Positions 45,410 through 56,939 of a stretch of 64,000 bases of DNA are shown here, piece by piece; position 1 is the stretch's first letter, and every line of letters starts with the position of its first letter. A program made the translations under genes and the position numbers. The DNA comes from Thysanoteuthis rhombus (Eukaryota > Mollusca > Cephalopoda > Oegopsida > Thysanoteuthidae), in the NCBI GenBank assembly GCA_963457665.1, contig OY735207.1, positions 40,553,316-40,617,315 of the forward strand. Direction: 5' to 3'. The notes beneath the pieces were generated by a model, which saw only the letters and a list, made by a program, of their open reading frames with translations, had not been told where the DNA came from and searched no databases.

Positions 45410-46310
45410 CTTTCCTTTTCTTCTAATTCTTTATTCCCTTCTGCGTCCTTTTTAACCCGCCTGCTTTCCTTTATTTTTCATTTTTCTTCTTCTTCTTTCC
45501 TTCCTCTCTTTTTTTCTTTTCCTTCCTCCGATTTCTTCTGCTACTTCCATCTCACTATCCAACTTTCGCTCCTTCTTGTATTTCTTCGTCTTCCTCCTTT
45601 TTCTGCCACTTTTCCTCTTTTTTCCCTTTGACGTCTTTCTCTTCTTCTTTCTTTTTCTTCTGCTTTTCATTCTCATCAATCAGCCTTTCTTTCTTTCTTT
45701 CTCGTCTTTTGTTCAAATTTTGTCTTTCTTTCTATCTTGCCTTCTTCACTTCTTCTGTTTCTTCTTTCCCCTTCGCCTGCCTTTGTTCCCTCCTTCCCTT
45801 CAAATCGTCTCCTACTTTACCGTCTGTCATCTTTCTTTCTTTCCTTTTCTTGTTCCTTCCAACCAGGCTTGATTCCTTCCTTTCCTCCTTCCTGCTTTAC
45901 TTCCAATCCTATATCTTTTCCTTCCTTCTGTTGACATTACTTACTTCCATCTTTCCTTCCTTCTTCCTTCCCTTCACACCTTTCTTTCTTTCTATTTCTC
46001 TTGTTTCCTTCTTTCCACCCTGTCTTTCTTCCTTCCTCTATACATTCCTCCATTTTTTCTCCCTCCAAACAGCTTTCACCTGCTCCTTTCTCCCTTTCAT
46101 TCCTTAGTCTCTTCCCCTTTCTTTCCTTCCATTCCAACTTCCTTTCTATATTTTCTCGCCCTGCCTTCTTCCCTTCCTCTCTACCAACCTCTATTCTCTC
46201 TCGCTTCCTCTTTCCCTCTTACCAGCCTCTGTCCTTTCCTTTCTTTCCTCTCGCATTCCTTTCTTAATATCTTCCTTCCTAACTCCCTCTCCCTTCTTCC
46301 GCTTCTTCTA
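45410..46310. repeat. Polypyrimidine tract (plus strand), ~900 bp
   Basis: Nearly continuous TTCC, TTCT and CTTT words. All Phe/Ser/Pro/Leu frames on plus and Lys/Arg/Glu/Gly frames on minus are compositional. Confidence 0.93.
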
Positions 46311-46424
46311 ACCACTGGTCTGCTACCATTACAAGACAGGACCTTTTTAATTGTATTTTCATCTACAATTTTCGTTAATTCCCTTTGAATTATATTCTAA
46401 ACTTTCTCTGCTTAAGGTTTGCTA

Positions 46425-46505
46425 TTAACCTATCAACTTTGGCGCCAAGGTAATCTGCTAATCAACGTTATTCTACCAGAAGGAGTTCAAATCCAGTGAA
46501 AATTG
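46425..46505 (+). repeat. Weak tRNA-like (B-box) sequence
   Basis: GGAGTTCAAATCCAGTG near 46,481-46,497 fits the B-box consensus. A possible A box (TTTGGCGCCAAGG) lies about 40 nt upstream but is poor. Confidence 0.3.
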
Positions 46506-46544
46506 GCAGTAAAACTTCGCCCTGAAATTCCTGATAGAATCATT

Positions 46545-46830
46545 GGTGCCCAAAAGTATCCAGACATTTGACGTTGACGAAAAACAGCCTACTCGAGGCA
46601 CTGGTGATTTTGTCCCCCCACACATATCCCCCGTGGAGACCTCAAACACCTATTCCAATTTCCAAAACAATCAACAAAGTTTTCTCTCTCTGGATCACCA
46701 TCAGCTGCCTACTCACGATCTCCTTAATCTTGTGCACTGTCTACAATCACTTTTGAAAAAATCACAGGGATCAAAAGGTGGTGCTATATTTCGCCGACAA
46801 ACCTTGCGTGAGGCTTGTTGAAAGATTCAC
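46545..46830 (+). mobile_element. Dispersed repeat pair member, possible Tc1-type terminus (copy 1)
   Basis: GTGCCCAAAAGTATCCAGAC at 46,550 resembles the outer ends of many Tc1-like elements. The following AAAAACAGCCTACTCGAGGC block matches AAAAATAGCCTACCCATGGC at 48.69 kb for about 110 bp. Frames crossing the two copies share KNSL and SP--P words. No transposase domain is visible, so a non-autonomous element is possible. Confidence 0.4.
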
Positions 46831-48650
46831 TCGGTCATTGTAAATGCAACGGTCACATATTACACGAAGCCACACGATGAGGTCTTGCTACCGACTGAAT
46901 AAACCCACGTAATCGTATCTGTTTACGCATGTGCAGTAAGGTTTTCAGATTATTTGTTAAATTACATCGTCTCTGCAAACGGTTCTTGGGATATTTAAAA
47001 TGGTTGAACACTTTCCGGGCAGACCTTGTTCCGCTGAAAGTTTGTGCTACAACACTCTTCTAAAGAGGGGAGTCAGCATACCTCGAAAAGTCAGCATTAG
47101 CATTGAATTTTAGTTTTTCCACCAGGGCTTGTGTACCAAACGTTGATGGTAGTAAGAAACATTTAACTAACTCAGCAGTCAAGGAGGTTACTCACAAATG
47201 ACAGATCTTGATAATTCCGGCACAAACCGTACTTTTGTCTGGCACAGGGTACCCTGTTAGGGTCGAACTTGCAATAAACGCAATTTGTCCAGCGAAACAA
47301 GTAATCACTCCAAGGCAGGCACCAACGATTTTTCTTTCTATTTTTTTCGGGGGGGCGGGGAGGGTACTTTTGATCTCTATTCGGCAGCGTCTGCTTTCTC
47401 AGAACTACCAAACTTCTTGTGTAGCTTATGAGTGGCTTAACTGTTATCTGCAGCGAGAATTGAATCAGCGGACCGAGTTCGAATTCTGGATACAATAGCT
47501 TGTTATCACTGTGCACTAATCCTCTTAGATAAGTCATAAATCATTTTCTTGGACCCCACTTTTGGGTGAAACAATAGAGGAGATGGAGCATTCCAACCCT
47601 ACGAGGCTGTCTATCTAGAAGTAAAGCTACCCTGACAAAAAAAAGAACGACAGCTTGGCAGCTACTTTGGTCGTCTCGATCCGCAAAGCTAGGGAGCGAG
47701 GGTACTGAGGTTTAAGGGTTAACGGTGTGCGCTTGATAATCGCCACTTAAAAGAACAAGCAGCGCTGACGGAAGGAGAGTCGTCCCTTGATCGTCACCTG
47801 CAAAGAATAAACCACCACCAATAACAACAACAACGTTCCTCCATCCTACTTATTTATTTTGCAGTGTTTACTCCTCAGATTTGGATACCGAACGTTTATT
47901 GACTATGTGAACACGCTTGGTTTAAATCTCAAAGAGTTGAGATTCTTTAGCGAGCGTCAAGAAGATGAATCAGCTCGAGATAAAAGTGGTCTATAGGGTT
48001 TAAAAAGCTATTAATCTGACTTTGTTTATCCTGCTCCACCTTCCCGCCATCATCATTACAACCGCTTCTTCTCTAAGAATCATCACTCTAAACAGTTTTA
48101 TCACTTAGACTTCTGGGTTTCTAATTTCCGCTGCATCGTGTTCCTTCTATCAGTCATCTTTAAAAGATAAGTCCCTACATAATTATGAGAATTTACGGTG
48201 TACTTTGTACAATTAACAGCCAATCTCAACCTTTGAATGTGCTACTTGTAAAAACAAGTCTCGATCAATCACGCAAGATCCTCCGTTGAACCTAATGTTA
48301 AAACCTCTGAACTGTATCCCTGGATTATCTTGTTCTTGAATTTTCAAGATGAAACATCGTCATTAATAATTTGACTACTTTTTCTTTCATCTTATTTTTA
48401 AATGTTATAGTCTTGAGTTGTCCGAATTTTTTTTAGATGAAACATTGTCATAATTCATTTTTTATTTGTTGATCTCTCGTCTTTTCTGTTGCCCCTAGTT
48501 ATTGTGATAATTATGTTATAGTTTTAAATTGTCTGAATTTCTGAGATGAAGCATAGTCATTTTTATTATTGTTCGATTTTCATCTTTTTCTTTTTTTTTA
48601 ATTCAACACTCAGATCGTTTTTACTTTATGGCCGTAGAATATATGAGGAA
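46831..48650. other. Unassigned sequence
   Basis: Somewhat higher GC at 47,190-47,800 with a C/G-rich spot (GGGGGGGCGGGGAGGG at about 47,349). GAGTTCGAATTCTGG at 47,478 matches a B box, and another weak one lies near 47,260. The frames at 47,172-47,537 on both strands are unrecognised. AGATGAAACATCGTC, AGATGAAACATTGTC and AGATGAAGCATAGTC near 48,349, 48,436 and 48,543 reveal a degenerate tandem repeat of about 87-107 bp. Confidence 0.45.
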
Positions 48651-48654
48651 TTTC

Positions 48655-48775
48655 CAGAAAGTATCCAGCCGTTTAATATTAACGCGAAAAATAGCCTACC
48701 CATGGCAATGGTGCTTTATTCTTCCCCAGATTCACCCACCTTGAAACCTCACGCTCTTATTTTATTGTCCCTTAT
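48655..48775 (+). mobile_element. Dispersed repeat pair member (copy 2 of the 46.5-kb repeat)
   Basis: AGTATCCAGCCGTTTAATAT followed by AAAAATAGCCTACCCATGGC and a CCACCTTGAAACCTCA block match 46,557-46,660 in order and spacing. Confidence 0.45.
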
Positions 48776-48779
48776 CCTT

Positions 48780-49405
48780 TCCGAAATAGTCTGCTAAGTA
48801 CTTTTTGTAGACTACCAGCAGCTGCGTCGTTGCGTTTTGCTTGATCTCGTCCATAGTCGATAATCTCTGTGGATTGAATGAGGGATATGGTTTCTCCTTT
48901 CAGTTACATCGACTGACCACCGAACGGCTGGTATGACCCAAGTGAAATTTGAATCTCACACTCCCACAGATAATAACACCAATGTGGCGCTGCTCTGTTT
49001 GAATTTGTTGGCCGCTATCTGTTCACAGCTCGAATGGCCGAATACAAACCCATTTTCCTGAACCTCCGAGTTGTCAACGTGATTACCTGGTAGCTCCTTT
49101 ATTAGTATTTATGGTCAAAACACTTAACACGCTCAAATCACATGGGCTGATCACGTTATTTGTTCTCAATGGACCATATTTCAACATTATTGGCGTGTAT
49201 TATCATGACATTTTGAGATCAACTCACACAGTCGAATATATTACAGTGAATGAGAACTTGGTCAAACTAGTCTCTCACAAATACGGTCCAGCCATTATCA
49301 AAAGCCGAAACGAATAAAATTGTGGTCAACCCAAACAGAATCTTTGGGAGTTTCTCTCCGTGTTTGGTGGAGTTCAAAGGTTTTTTTTTCATTTGGAATT
49401 GTTGG
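48780..49405. other. Unassigned sequence
   Basis: Short unrecognised frames only. Confidence 0.45.
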
Positions 49406-49411
49406 GCCTTC

Positions 49412-49527
<116 letters not shown>

Positions 49528-49816
49528 ACTGCAGCACCATAATTTAAGCCACGTAAAAGAATTATTTCATCAAAAACATAAATACGGTCAGAATAAATTC
49601 TATTTATGACATCGATGGCGTTTTACACTGGAAACATCCAAAATAGAGAAAAAACACATCAAGGGAAATGTACATTCTAGAGAGTGTAACAGACCTGTCA
49701 AAAGAAGGCCCCTAAAAGGTCAAAAAGGATTTTTCCGAAAATGAAAACATTTTTATGACACATATATATGTATATGAAAAGGGATAAAACCTTTCATCAC
49801 CATCGGAAGCTACGCA

Positions 49817-49850
<34 letters not shown>

Positions 49851-49859
49851 TGTATCATC

Positions 49860-50062
49860 CACAGACATCTCTTCAGTGTGGCTATAGATTCTCCATTATC
49901 CCATCCAGTACCGTTCGGCAGAATTGAAACCTTCGCTTCAGACCCAGAGCTTGATATCCCACCTCTGGACTACGGAACTGGACGGTTAGTAAGGCTGAAT
50001 TTAAACGATATATTTATTTACATAGAAATTCCCGATCCACTAGAGTGCTCTCTTCCTATGGA

Positions 50063-50066
<4 letters not shown>
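49860..50066 (+). repeat. Dispersed repeat, family E, retaining an open frame (copy 2)
   Basis: Begins CTCTTCAGTGTGGCTATAGA and keeps an open frame with FGRIETFASDPELD, LDYGTGRLVRLNLND and EIPDPLECSLPMED. This parallels the minus-strand frame at 35 kb, then is cut by (AT)n at 50,064. The match to the 35-kb copy ends where the microsatellite starts. A first (AT)n block at 49,818-49,851 lies just upstream. Confidence 0.55.
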
Positions 50067-50126
<60 letters not shown>

Positions 50127-50127
50127 G
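50064..50127. repeat. (AT)n microsatellite
   Basis: About 31 AT units with a CATA interruption near 50,110. It truncates the family E copy. Confidence 0.96.
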
Positions 50128-52040
50128 ACCGTAGCTCATAATTCAGTAGGTGCTTGTGAGTGTTCGAAAGAGTTGGCAAATTTCAAAAAAGAAAGATATT
50201 GAGCTAAAAATCCTATGAGTAAGTAGTGCTTTTCTATAAAATCTTTTTTTAAATAAATATCATGTAAAGCAAAAAAATTGCCATTAATTTATATGAGAAA
50301 TTTCTTTTTTGCATTTTCAGACTCCCAAAATGATGCTGATATGCTAGGCTGGGTTCCCGGGGAATTCATTTTGAGAACTGTAGGGCAACAGGGTGTAGGA
50401 ATGAGTGGAATAGGGTGCGCACTGTTTCTACAAGGACTCGCGGCGAAACAAAGGCTGGAATTTATTTTTACGTTCCTCATTTTTGTAAAAGTTGGAAAGT
50501 GGCTTAAAGCGAATTTTTGAAAAGCATCGTGTCATTATTCACAGTGTGTGTTTTGTGGGGGGTATTTTTGTATGCAACCACGCGACATGTGATCTTTTAA
50601 CGCCCCTAATCCGAAGTTTCGATGAACTATTCAAGAAAGCACGCACAATCACACATCATTTCATGATGAAGCATGACTTCTGAAACGCAGTTTTGCTTTC
50701 ATTGACGTCTATGAAACAAACGGCCTTTGTTATTCATGGTGCCGAAAAGTACAAAATTCTTAGGAACCAGATAAACATAGTAAGAATAAAAGGAGAAAGT
50801 AACTGATAGCTTTTAATATCACCCAAGTAGGGACAGTTCAAAAGCCTCGTAACTGTTATGGTGTACACTCACAAAATCTGTGTTCGTATCTGTGAAAGGT
50901 TTCCTGAAGGTTTGGAATTAAACGTTTTGTCGCTGGCAGCTAAATAACTGTCACTGCCGACGTTGATGCTTCGCTTTTCAATTCCGTCAATTTTCCAGCA
51001 CGCTGATATGGATTGTTGTAATTATTTTTTTAATAAAGTGCTTCAGGTTTTTCTTTCTAAAATAACCGATTTGTGTTATCATTTATCGAACGTTTTCTCG
51101 GTTAATTAAAATATCACATCAAAAATGGAACAGCAATCGTTTTCTCCCTGACGAAATTACATTACGTAAAAGAGCGTTTGTTTGCTTTCAACATAGGAGA
51201 CTGAATTGTTATTTTCCTCCCTCAACTTCATTGAAATTCAACGCATGCCGAGTGTTTGGATTTCTGTGAGTTCGATGGAGATAAAATGACTCTTACTACC
51301 GATAATTACAATGATACTTTAATTCACCTTTCATTCTTCTCGAGGAAGCCAGGTTTGGTTCAATTGGTTACTTTCTAAAAATCCACCCTCCTCTCCCTTT
51401 CTATCTTTCTTTGTTTCTTCCTTTTAGAGCTTCAAACGTTTTCTTTTATCAAGCTTCCATCTCTCTTCTCTTTGTTCCTTTCTTTCTTTGTCTCTATTTT
51501 CTTTCTTTCTTTCCAACATTTTATTACGTTCTAATTCTCTCTTTTTCTTTCTGTCTTTCTTTTTGCTCCGTTCTTTCTTTGATACTATGTCATGTGGTCT
51601 TTAAATTTACAACTAAATCTACTTTGGATCTATTTTAGTGGCTGGGGCTATTGCATTTGTCTCCCAGTTTTCTCTGTCCGAGTTCATTCAAAATTCAGGA
51701 TTCCGAATGCTAATTTTCAAAGCATGCAAAGGATACCTCTCCTCTAGGAGATTGGCTGAGTATAAGCTTCCCACCTCTTCTTCAACCCATTTGTTTTTGT
51801 TTTGTTTTTTTTGTGTCGGTATTTTTGTTTGTTTAGGATCTTTTGCTAAAATTAGTCAATATCTACGTCAACTTTTTTTCTTTTTTTTTTTTTTTTGATC
51901 GCAGTTTTATGATGATTATATCCGAATCTGTGTGCGTCTGAATTATCAGGGTAGAATTTCATATATATTTATTCATTCTGTACTTTTTATTGTCATTTTT
52001 TTCTTTTGTAATATTTTCATCGTTATTGTTGCTTTGTTTT
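50128..52040. other. Unassigned sequence
   Basis: The plus frame at about 50,290-50,520 (LGWVPGEFILRTVGQQGVGM) follows TTGCATTTTCAG, a fair splice acceptor, and is locally GC-richer, but I do not recognise it and see no clear donor. T-rich sequence at 51,390-51,600 and a T run at 51,871-51,897 explain other frames. Confidence 0.45.
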
Positions 52041-52044
52041 TCTT

Positions 52045-52175
52045 TCATTATTAATTTGGGGCTAGATAAACTTCTGTTGTATAACTATCATTATTAATTT
52101 GGGGCTAGATAAATTTTCTTGCAATTACTATTGCTATCATTTTGGGGCTAGATAAACTTTCGTTCTATAACTATT
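52045..52175. repeat. 43-bp tandem repeat, three units
   Basis: TTTGGGGCTAGATAAA occurs at about 52,055, 52,098 and 52,141, with ATAACTAT and ATTATTAA words between. Period is about 43 bp. Confidence 0.85.
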
Positions 52176-52614
52176 GTTTTTCCGTTTGATGAAAGACAAC
52201 GAAGTCTGAAATTATCAAAATGATTGATTTCAGAAATTCACTCAACTTCAACGATTTTGTTCTGTTTTCTTCTCTGCCTGAGACGGACGCAAGATGCGAT
52301 TGGTTAGATGCTGAACCATTTTTAGAGAGTAAGGCCTCTGGGAAGAGTGAGCACCGGGGTTGGAAGGCCCAAGAGTGGGGGCCGAAAGTTTTATCGTGTA
52401 AAGTTGTGTATCGAAACTTACAAGTCGATACGATGTGTTCCGTGATTGAAATAGGTTGAGTACGGTTTATCAGCGTGCGAACATAATATGGCGTGCTAAA
52501 AGGATTATTGCAGATAAAAACAGCATGGCTAAATAACTAGTGTTTTTTTGTTTTTGTTTTTTGTTGGGTTTTTTTGGTAGATAGGGCTGAGGGACTTAGT
52601 ACTGCATCCTGATA

Positions 52615-52745
52615 TTCCCCTCAGAGGCCCTGCTATATATGATACAAGGTTGCAGTTATAATCTTCAGTCGGAATAAAGTAAGAGTGAAATTTGCCCCTG
52701 CAACGGCCAGACTTGTAGGTTTAAAAACGTGAGTGACGGTCGATG
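52615..52745 (-). repeat. SINE-like dispersed repeat, copy 2
   Basis: Minus strand: GTTGCAGGGGCAAATTTCAC, TTCCGACTGAAGATTATAAC, TGCAACCTTGTATCATATAT, as at 33.73-33.83 kb. Confidence 0.6.
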
Positions 52746-52787
52746 TATGTAACGTCGTGTGAGAGATGACTCGTCCTCAAAAACGGT

Positions 52788-52885
52788 AAGCTCATCACAC
52801 AGAATATTTTACTGGCTCGTAAACTCATCTAACAGAATATTTCTAATGATTATTAAGTTCATTCTGCAGAATATTAGTATTGAAG
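52788..52885. repeat. ~35-bp minisatellite, three units, ending in a B-box-like word
   Basis: ACAGAATATT words recur near 52,798, 52,832 and (as GCAGAATATT) 52,866, each preceded by a CTCAT or TTCAT word. GAGTTCGATCCCC at about 52,888 follows and fits a B box. Confidence 0.6.
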
Positions 52886-53089
52886 TGAGTTCGATCCCCA
52901 GCTTAGTGCACCTTAATTGTGGCAGACTAAGTTGTGCTTAGTAATTACCATTTTCTGTCCGCAGATTTTGCACACAGTCATTCATCGATTCTTCCGGTCT
53001 GATTTTCTCATCTGCGCTGTATTCATTACCATTTCAACAGCAGCACTCTCCGGTCTTTTTGATGTGATTAACACTCTCTTTAATCCTCT

Positions 53090-53410
53090 GAGCAAGTCGA
53101 ATGTAATAGACACTCGAGGAAGCCCGGAAGATACCACTGTCGGAAAAATGGGGAAACCGATCCCAAAGAATCAGTATATGCTAGCAACAACACCCATCTC
53201 AGAAATTCGCACATAAAGACGACTGTGGTGTGAAGCAACATTACTCCACAATGATAATGCACAGCCCTATACAGATCCCGTCGGGGAAGATCGAAAACCT
53301 CAAGTGGGAAAAGATTTTTCCATATTCTCCCCATTTTGCTCCATCAAATCATCACCAATTCCGGAATTTACAGACATGGGAACTATCCTCTTTACATTTT
53401 TTTCCTCTTT
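53090..53410 (+). pseudogene. Mariner-type transposase catalytic-region relic
   Basis: The plus strand encodes, in shifting frames, LLHNDNAQPYTDP, then LKWEKIFPYSPHFAPSNHHQF. Mariner-like transposases have LLHDNARPHTA followed by an LGWE-L-HPPYSPDLAPSDYHLF block carrying the second and third catalytic acidic residues. The order and spacing match, with the last motif Asp replaced (SNHH for SDYH). Two frameshifts are required. No N-terminal half is adjacent. The other mariner relic at 22.1 kb is N-terminal. No inverted repeats were found by eye. Confidence 0.7.
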
Positions 53411-53429
53411 TACAAAAACGATAACTGAA

Positions 53430-55115
53430 TCTGCCAGCATTTTCAAGTTCAAAGGGCAAACTAACCATCAGTTAACTCTCTGGAAAAACAGAGAATCCCT
53501 TGGAGAAACGCAGAAATCTTAAAACCACCGACGACAACTAATGAAAAGGTTAGAGCAATTAAAGTAAACAAAACCATCTAACAATGAAAAGATGACAGAA
53601 GCCATAGAAAAAGTTTTCAAAACTATCAACAAAACTCTCTGTACAGGAAGAATGCAAATAACTAGTATGCTCGAGGGAAATAGAAACCCAAGAACGGATA
53701 GAGACCAAATTATCTAACGCACCAAACAATTCTTCAAGAACCTCGAATCTTCCAAAGGACACAGAACAATGAACAAAATATAGGAGTCATGAGTCACTAA
53801 TTCGAGGACTTCCCAGAAATTACCCAGTGAGAGTTGAAGCAAGTCATCAAACAAACAAAATGGAAGAGCACTTGAACCAGATAACATCAGCATCGGACAA
53901 CTCAAAGGTCATTACTAGAAAACTAGCCAATCTAGTCAACTCCTGCCTCAAACAGAATAAAATCCCAGGAGATTGGAGCACTGCAATAATAAGGATTTAT
54001 ATAAAAAGCAAACCCGAAATATCTAAAGCCCTGGAGGCCAATAGGCATACTCAAATACATCGACAAACTTTTCACCAAAGTGATCACTGATCGAATCACC
54101 GAAACGCTACATGAAAACAAACCGCGGAAACAGGCTCGCTTCAGAAGCAGTTACTCGACCATTGGCCATCTCTAATCGGTAAAATGATTAAAAGAGGAAG
54201 CAAAAGAATACAAAATGCCATTTGCTGTTGCCCCTGTTGACTTTTGAAATCCCCAGAGTCATTGATGCTATCACAGAACAAGGCAGACCTCACATATGTT
54301 AGAGTTTTTCAACGTCTCTATCGAAGCAGTAGTTCATTCATCAGGCCACATAAATCCTTGAAGGGGTTAAAGAAGACAAAACTCGTCCATCCCAATAATG
54401 ATCACTCACATGATGCAAGACGAACTGAATGGAGAAAGCAAGAAAGGTGTTTCTCATATAAACCTCAGTAAAACAAATGATGTGTGCTGCGAACGTATTG
54501 GGGACAAAGACACGATGATCAAAATCGAGAATGTAGAGCTGGATAAAGTAAAACACTACGTCCACCAGGGACAACAAATTTCCATGAAATCCTCAAAAAA
54601 GGGAATCAAATAAAGAATCACTCCAGATTGGCAAGCTCTCGGAAGAGGAAGCTCTAATTTCAAGACTGAAAAAATTCCATAAGTTTCAGAAAATAAGGGT
54701 CTAGTACCAATGCATTCAGCATAGTCACAAGTAGAACTTGACCCTGGACCCTGACCCTAACGTCGGCCCTCAAACTGAGAACCATGCAACTTGCATAACA
54801 GAGAATCGTGCTCATCACATGGTGAGATCTCAAGAGAGCACATTATATCAGAAAACCATCCGTGGTTAGAGATATCACAGAAACCATTTGAAAACTCAAA
54901 TGGAAATTGGTTGGTTACATTGCAAAAAGGCCAGGTAGCCGCTGAACATCATGACTTGCAAGATACCACACGCAAAACAGTAATCGGCAAAAGAGGATGG
55001 CATGAGGAAGCACACGATCAGAAAGTATTGGCTCTGTTATAGAGATCTGGTAAATCTTGGAGAAGGTTTTTGTCTAACGACGGACGCCAAAAGGCTGATG
55101 ATGATGATGACAATG
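53430..55115 (+). pseudogene. RTE-type LINE, longest copy, with palm deletion
   Basis: Plus-strand segments in order: MTEAIEKVFKTINKTLCTGR and QITSMLEGN (linker), KLANLVNSCLKQNKIPGDWS (finger, preceding the usual NYRPISLL position), KYIDKLFTKVITDRITETL then RFRSSYSTIGHL (close to the canonical GFRSGYSTIDH), TYVRVFQRLYRSSSSFIR, then directly DELNGESKKGVSHINLSKTN and the C-terminal segments. The FADD catalytic box and about 70-80 residues around it are missing between about 54,370 and 54,420. The 3' end reaches GACGGACGCCAAAAGG with an (ATG)n tail at 55,095-55,112. Many stops and frameshifts occur. The 5' endonuclease domain is absent, and the left boundary against the mariner relic is uncertain. 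Confidence 0.88.
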
Positions 55116-55162
55116 AATTGTTGGAAAGATGTTGTAGATAATGATGGAGCATATTTTAATAC

Positions 55163-55225
<63 letters not shown>
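55163..55225. repeat. (AT)n microsatellite
   Basis: About 30 AT units just after the RTE tail. Confidence 0.96.
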
Positions 55226-55229
<4 letters not shown>

Positions 55230-55628
55230 CTAACAAAACTTGATGTTTTCGCTGATCTTTATCTGAAACACTGGTCGTGGAACATTGCAGTTAACTAGCA
55301 ATATATTGCAAATGAAATAAGGCCAGTATAAAATGTTTGAGGAAGCGATATTATCTTTCACGTGATACGTAGCTCACGCTCAATTCAAATAGTGAAGTAT
55401 CATAGGAGGAATTCCTGTCATGCTAAATAAGGAAAACGCTTGCTTACACTTTAGAAAGTGCAGACGTGTGAATGCAACTTACGTATCCACTAGCTTGGCC
55501 AAAGGAAATTCATGCTGAGGAGAAGCAAAGACTAATGGACTGGATTAACGTGTGGAGTTTTTTTTTCCAATTTCTAGGCTTTAATCAAAAGAGAGATAAT
55601 AATAATGATAATAATAATAATAATAATG

Positions 55629-55667
<39 letters not shown>

Positions 55668-56470
55668 TAGACCATGTCAGAAGATAATTACAAGAACGTC
55701 TGAGGTTTTGAAAAGGTAAGCATTTCATTGCTCTTCCCAGAGGCCGTAGATGTGCAGAACCACTCGTCCGTATAAAAGAAACGAGCAACGTTGAAAAGAA
55801 TCGCTTTCGAAAACCCTAGTCATTAGTTCTTCGCTGACGTCTTGCTGACTCCCACGGGATTTCATGTCTCCATTCTGCATTGTGTTTTATGCCTGCGTCA
55901 TTGTTATTTGTATTGGAGACCTGTGTGCGTTTCCGGAAGTTCATCGCGTGTTGGTTCACTCACGTGATTAGCAGACTTACAGGCAATCCACATTAAATCA
56001 TCTATCCCTGTACGATCGACCAAGTTGGGCAAGTACTTGTCCGATAAGTTCAAAGTCTGTGACTGATTCTATAATCCAGAAGTTGACCAGATTTCAAATT
56101 AAACGAAGGATGCTTGTACTCAATATATCCAGAATTCATCAACAGTCACACTTTACCAAACTGTGATATATATATTAGAAAAGATTAGTGAAAAAAAATA
56201 AAATAAAACATTGGCTCTTGTCTGTCATTTCTAATGAAAGATGTATTAGATATGCTGCCAAATTATATGTATGAAATCTCCGAAACTGTTGCATGGTAAA
56301 CAACTGATGATCTCAACAAAAGACAATTTATGCATCGTACAATAGTAATAAAGTATAGGGGAAACAGAAAAAAAAACACTTTTGAAGATAACATAAGTTG
56401 CATTGACAGATTTTTGGGTGACTGAAATGATACAAAAAATCTATTATAAAAGTTTTTTCAATATTCACTT
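55226..56470. other. Unassigned sequence with an (AAT)n array
   Basis: (AAT)n/(GATAAT)n at 55,597-55,665 gives poly-Asn and poly-Leu frames. No gene recognised in the remainder. Confidence 0.6.
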
Positions 56471-56474
56471 TTCA

Positions 56475-56477
<3 letters not shown>

Positions 56478-56557
<80 letters not shown>

Positions 56558-56568
56558 GCGCGCATGTG

Positions 56569-56638
<70 letters not shown>
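56478..56638. repeat. (CT)n-(AT)n compound array with a GC palindrome
   Basis: (CT)n at about 56,480-56,520, (AT)n at 56,526-56,553, the perfect palindrome ACATGCGCGCATGT at 56,554-56,567, then (AT)n at 56,573-56,634. Confidence 0.95.
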
Positions 56639-56639
<1 letters not shown>

Positions 56640-56939
56640 GCGATTTTTCATCATTAGGCTACATGGTAAGTGTGAATGGGACACTGAACTCATTGTAAAT
56701 ATTATTAATTGGCTTTGGGTAAGAACATTGAGCACCCTCGTAATATATAGTCTCAAGATGCAGTCACGAGATTGCTGAGAACAGCAAAAGTATATTCTTC
56801 ACAGTGGACTTCTGTTGAATTGACGAAATCGCTAGTTTCTTGTAGATGACGGTGAATCGGTTAACGGCTTGAATTCAGTTCTGGACCAAATCCCCCAACT
56901 AAAAAACACCATTTCTATCAAGTTTATTAAATATTACTA

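Noticed and set aside
45452-46137. Lys/Arg/Glu-rich minus frames that look like nuclear charged proteins
   Set aside because: They are the complement of a 900-bp pyrimidine tract.
46981-47060. Transposase-like phrase around MVEHFPGRPCSAE
   Set aside because: It suggested a mariner start, but no following helix-turn-helix or catalytic motif could be aligned.
50290-50520. Possible exon after TTGCATTTTCAG
   Set aside because: The acceptor is fair but the frame has no recognisable family, no definite donor, and an equally open antisense frame.
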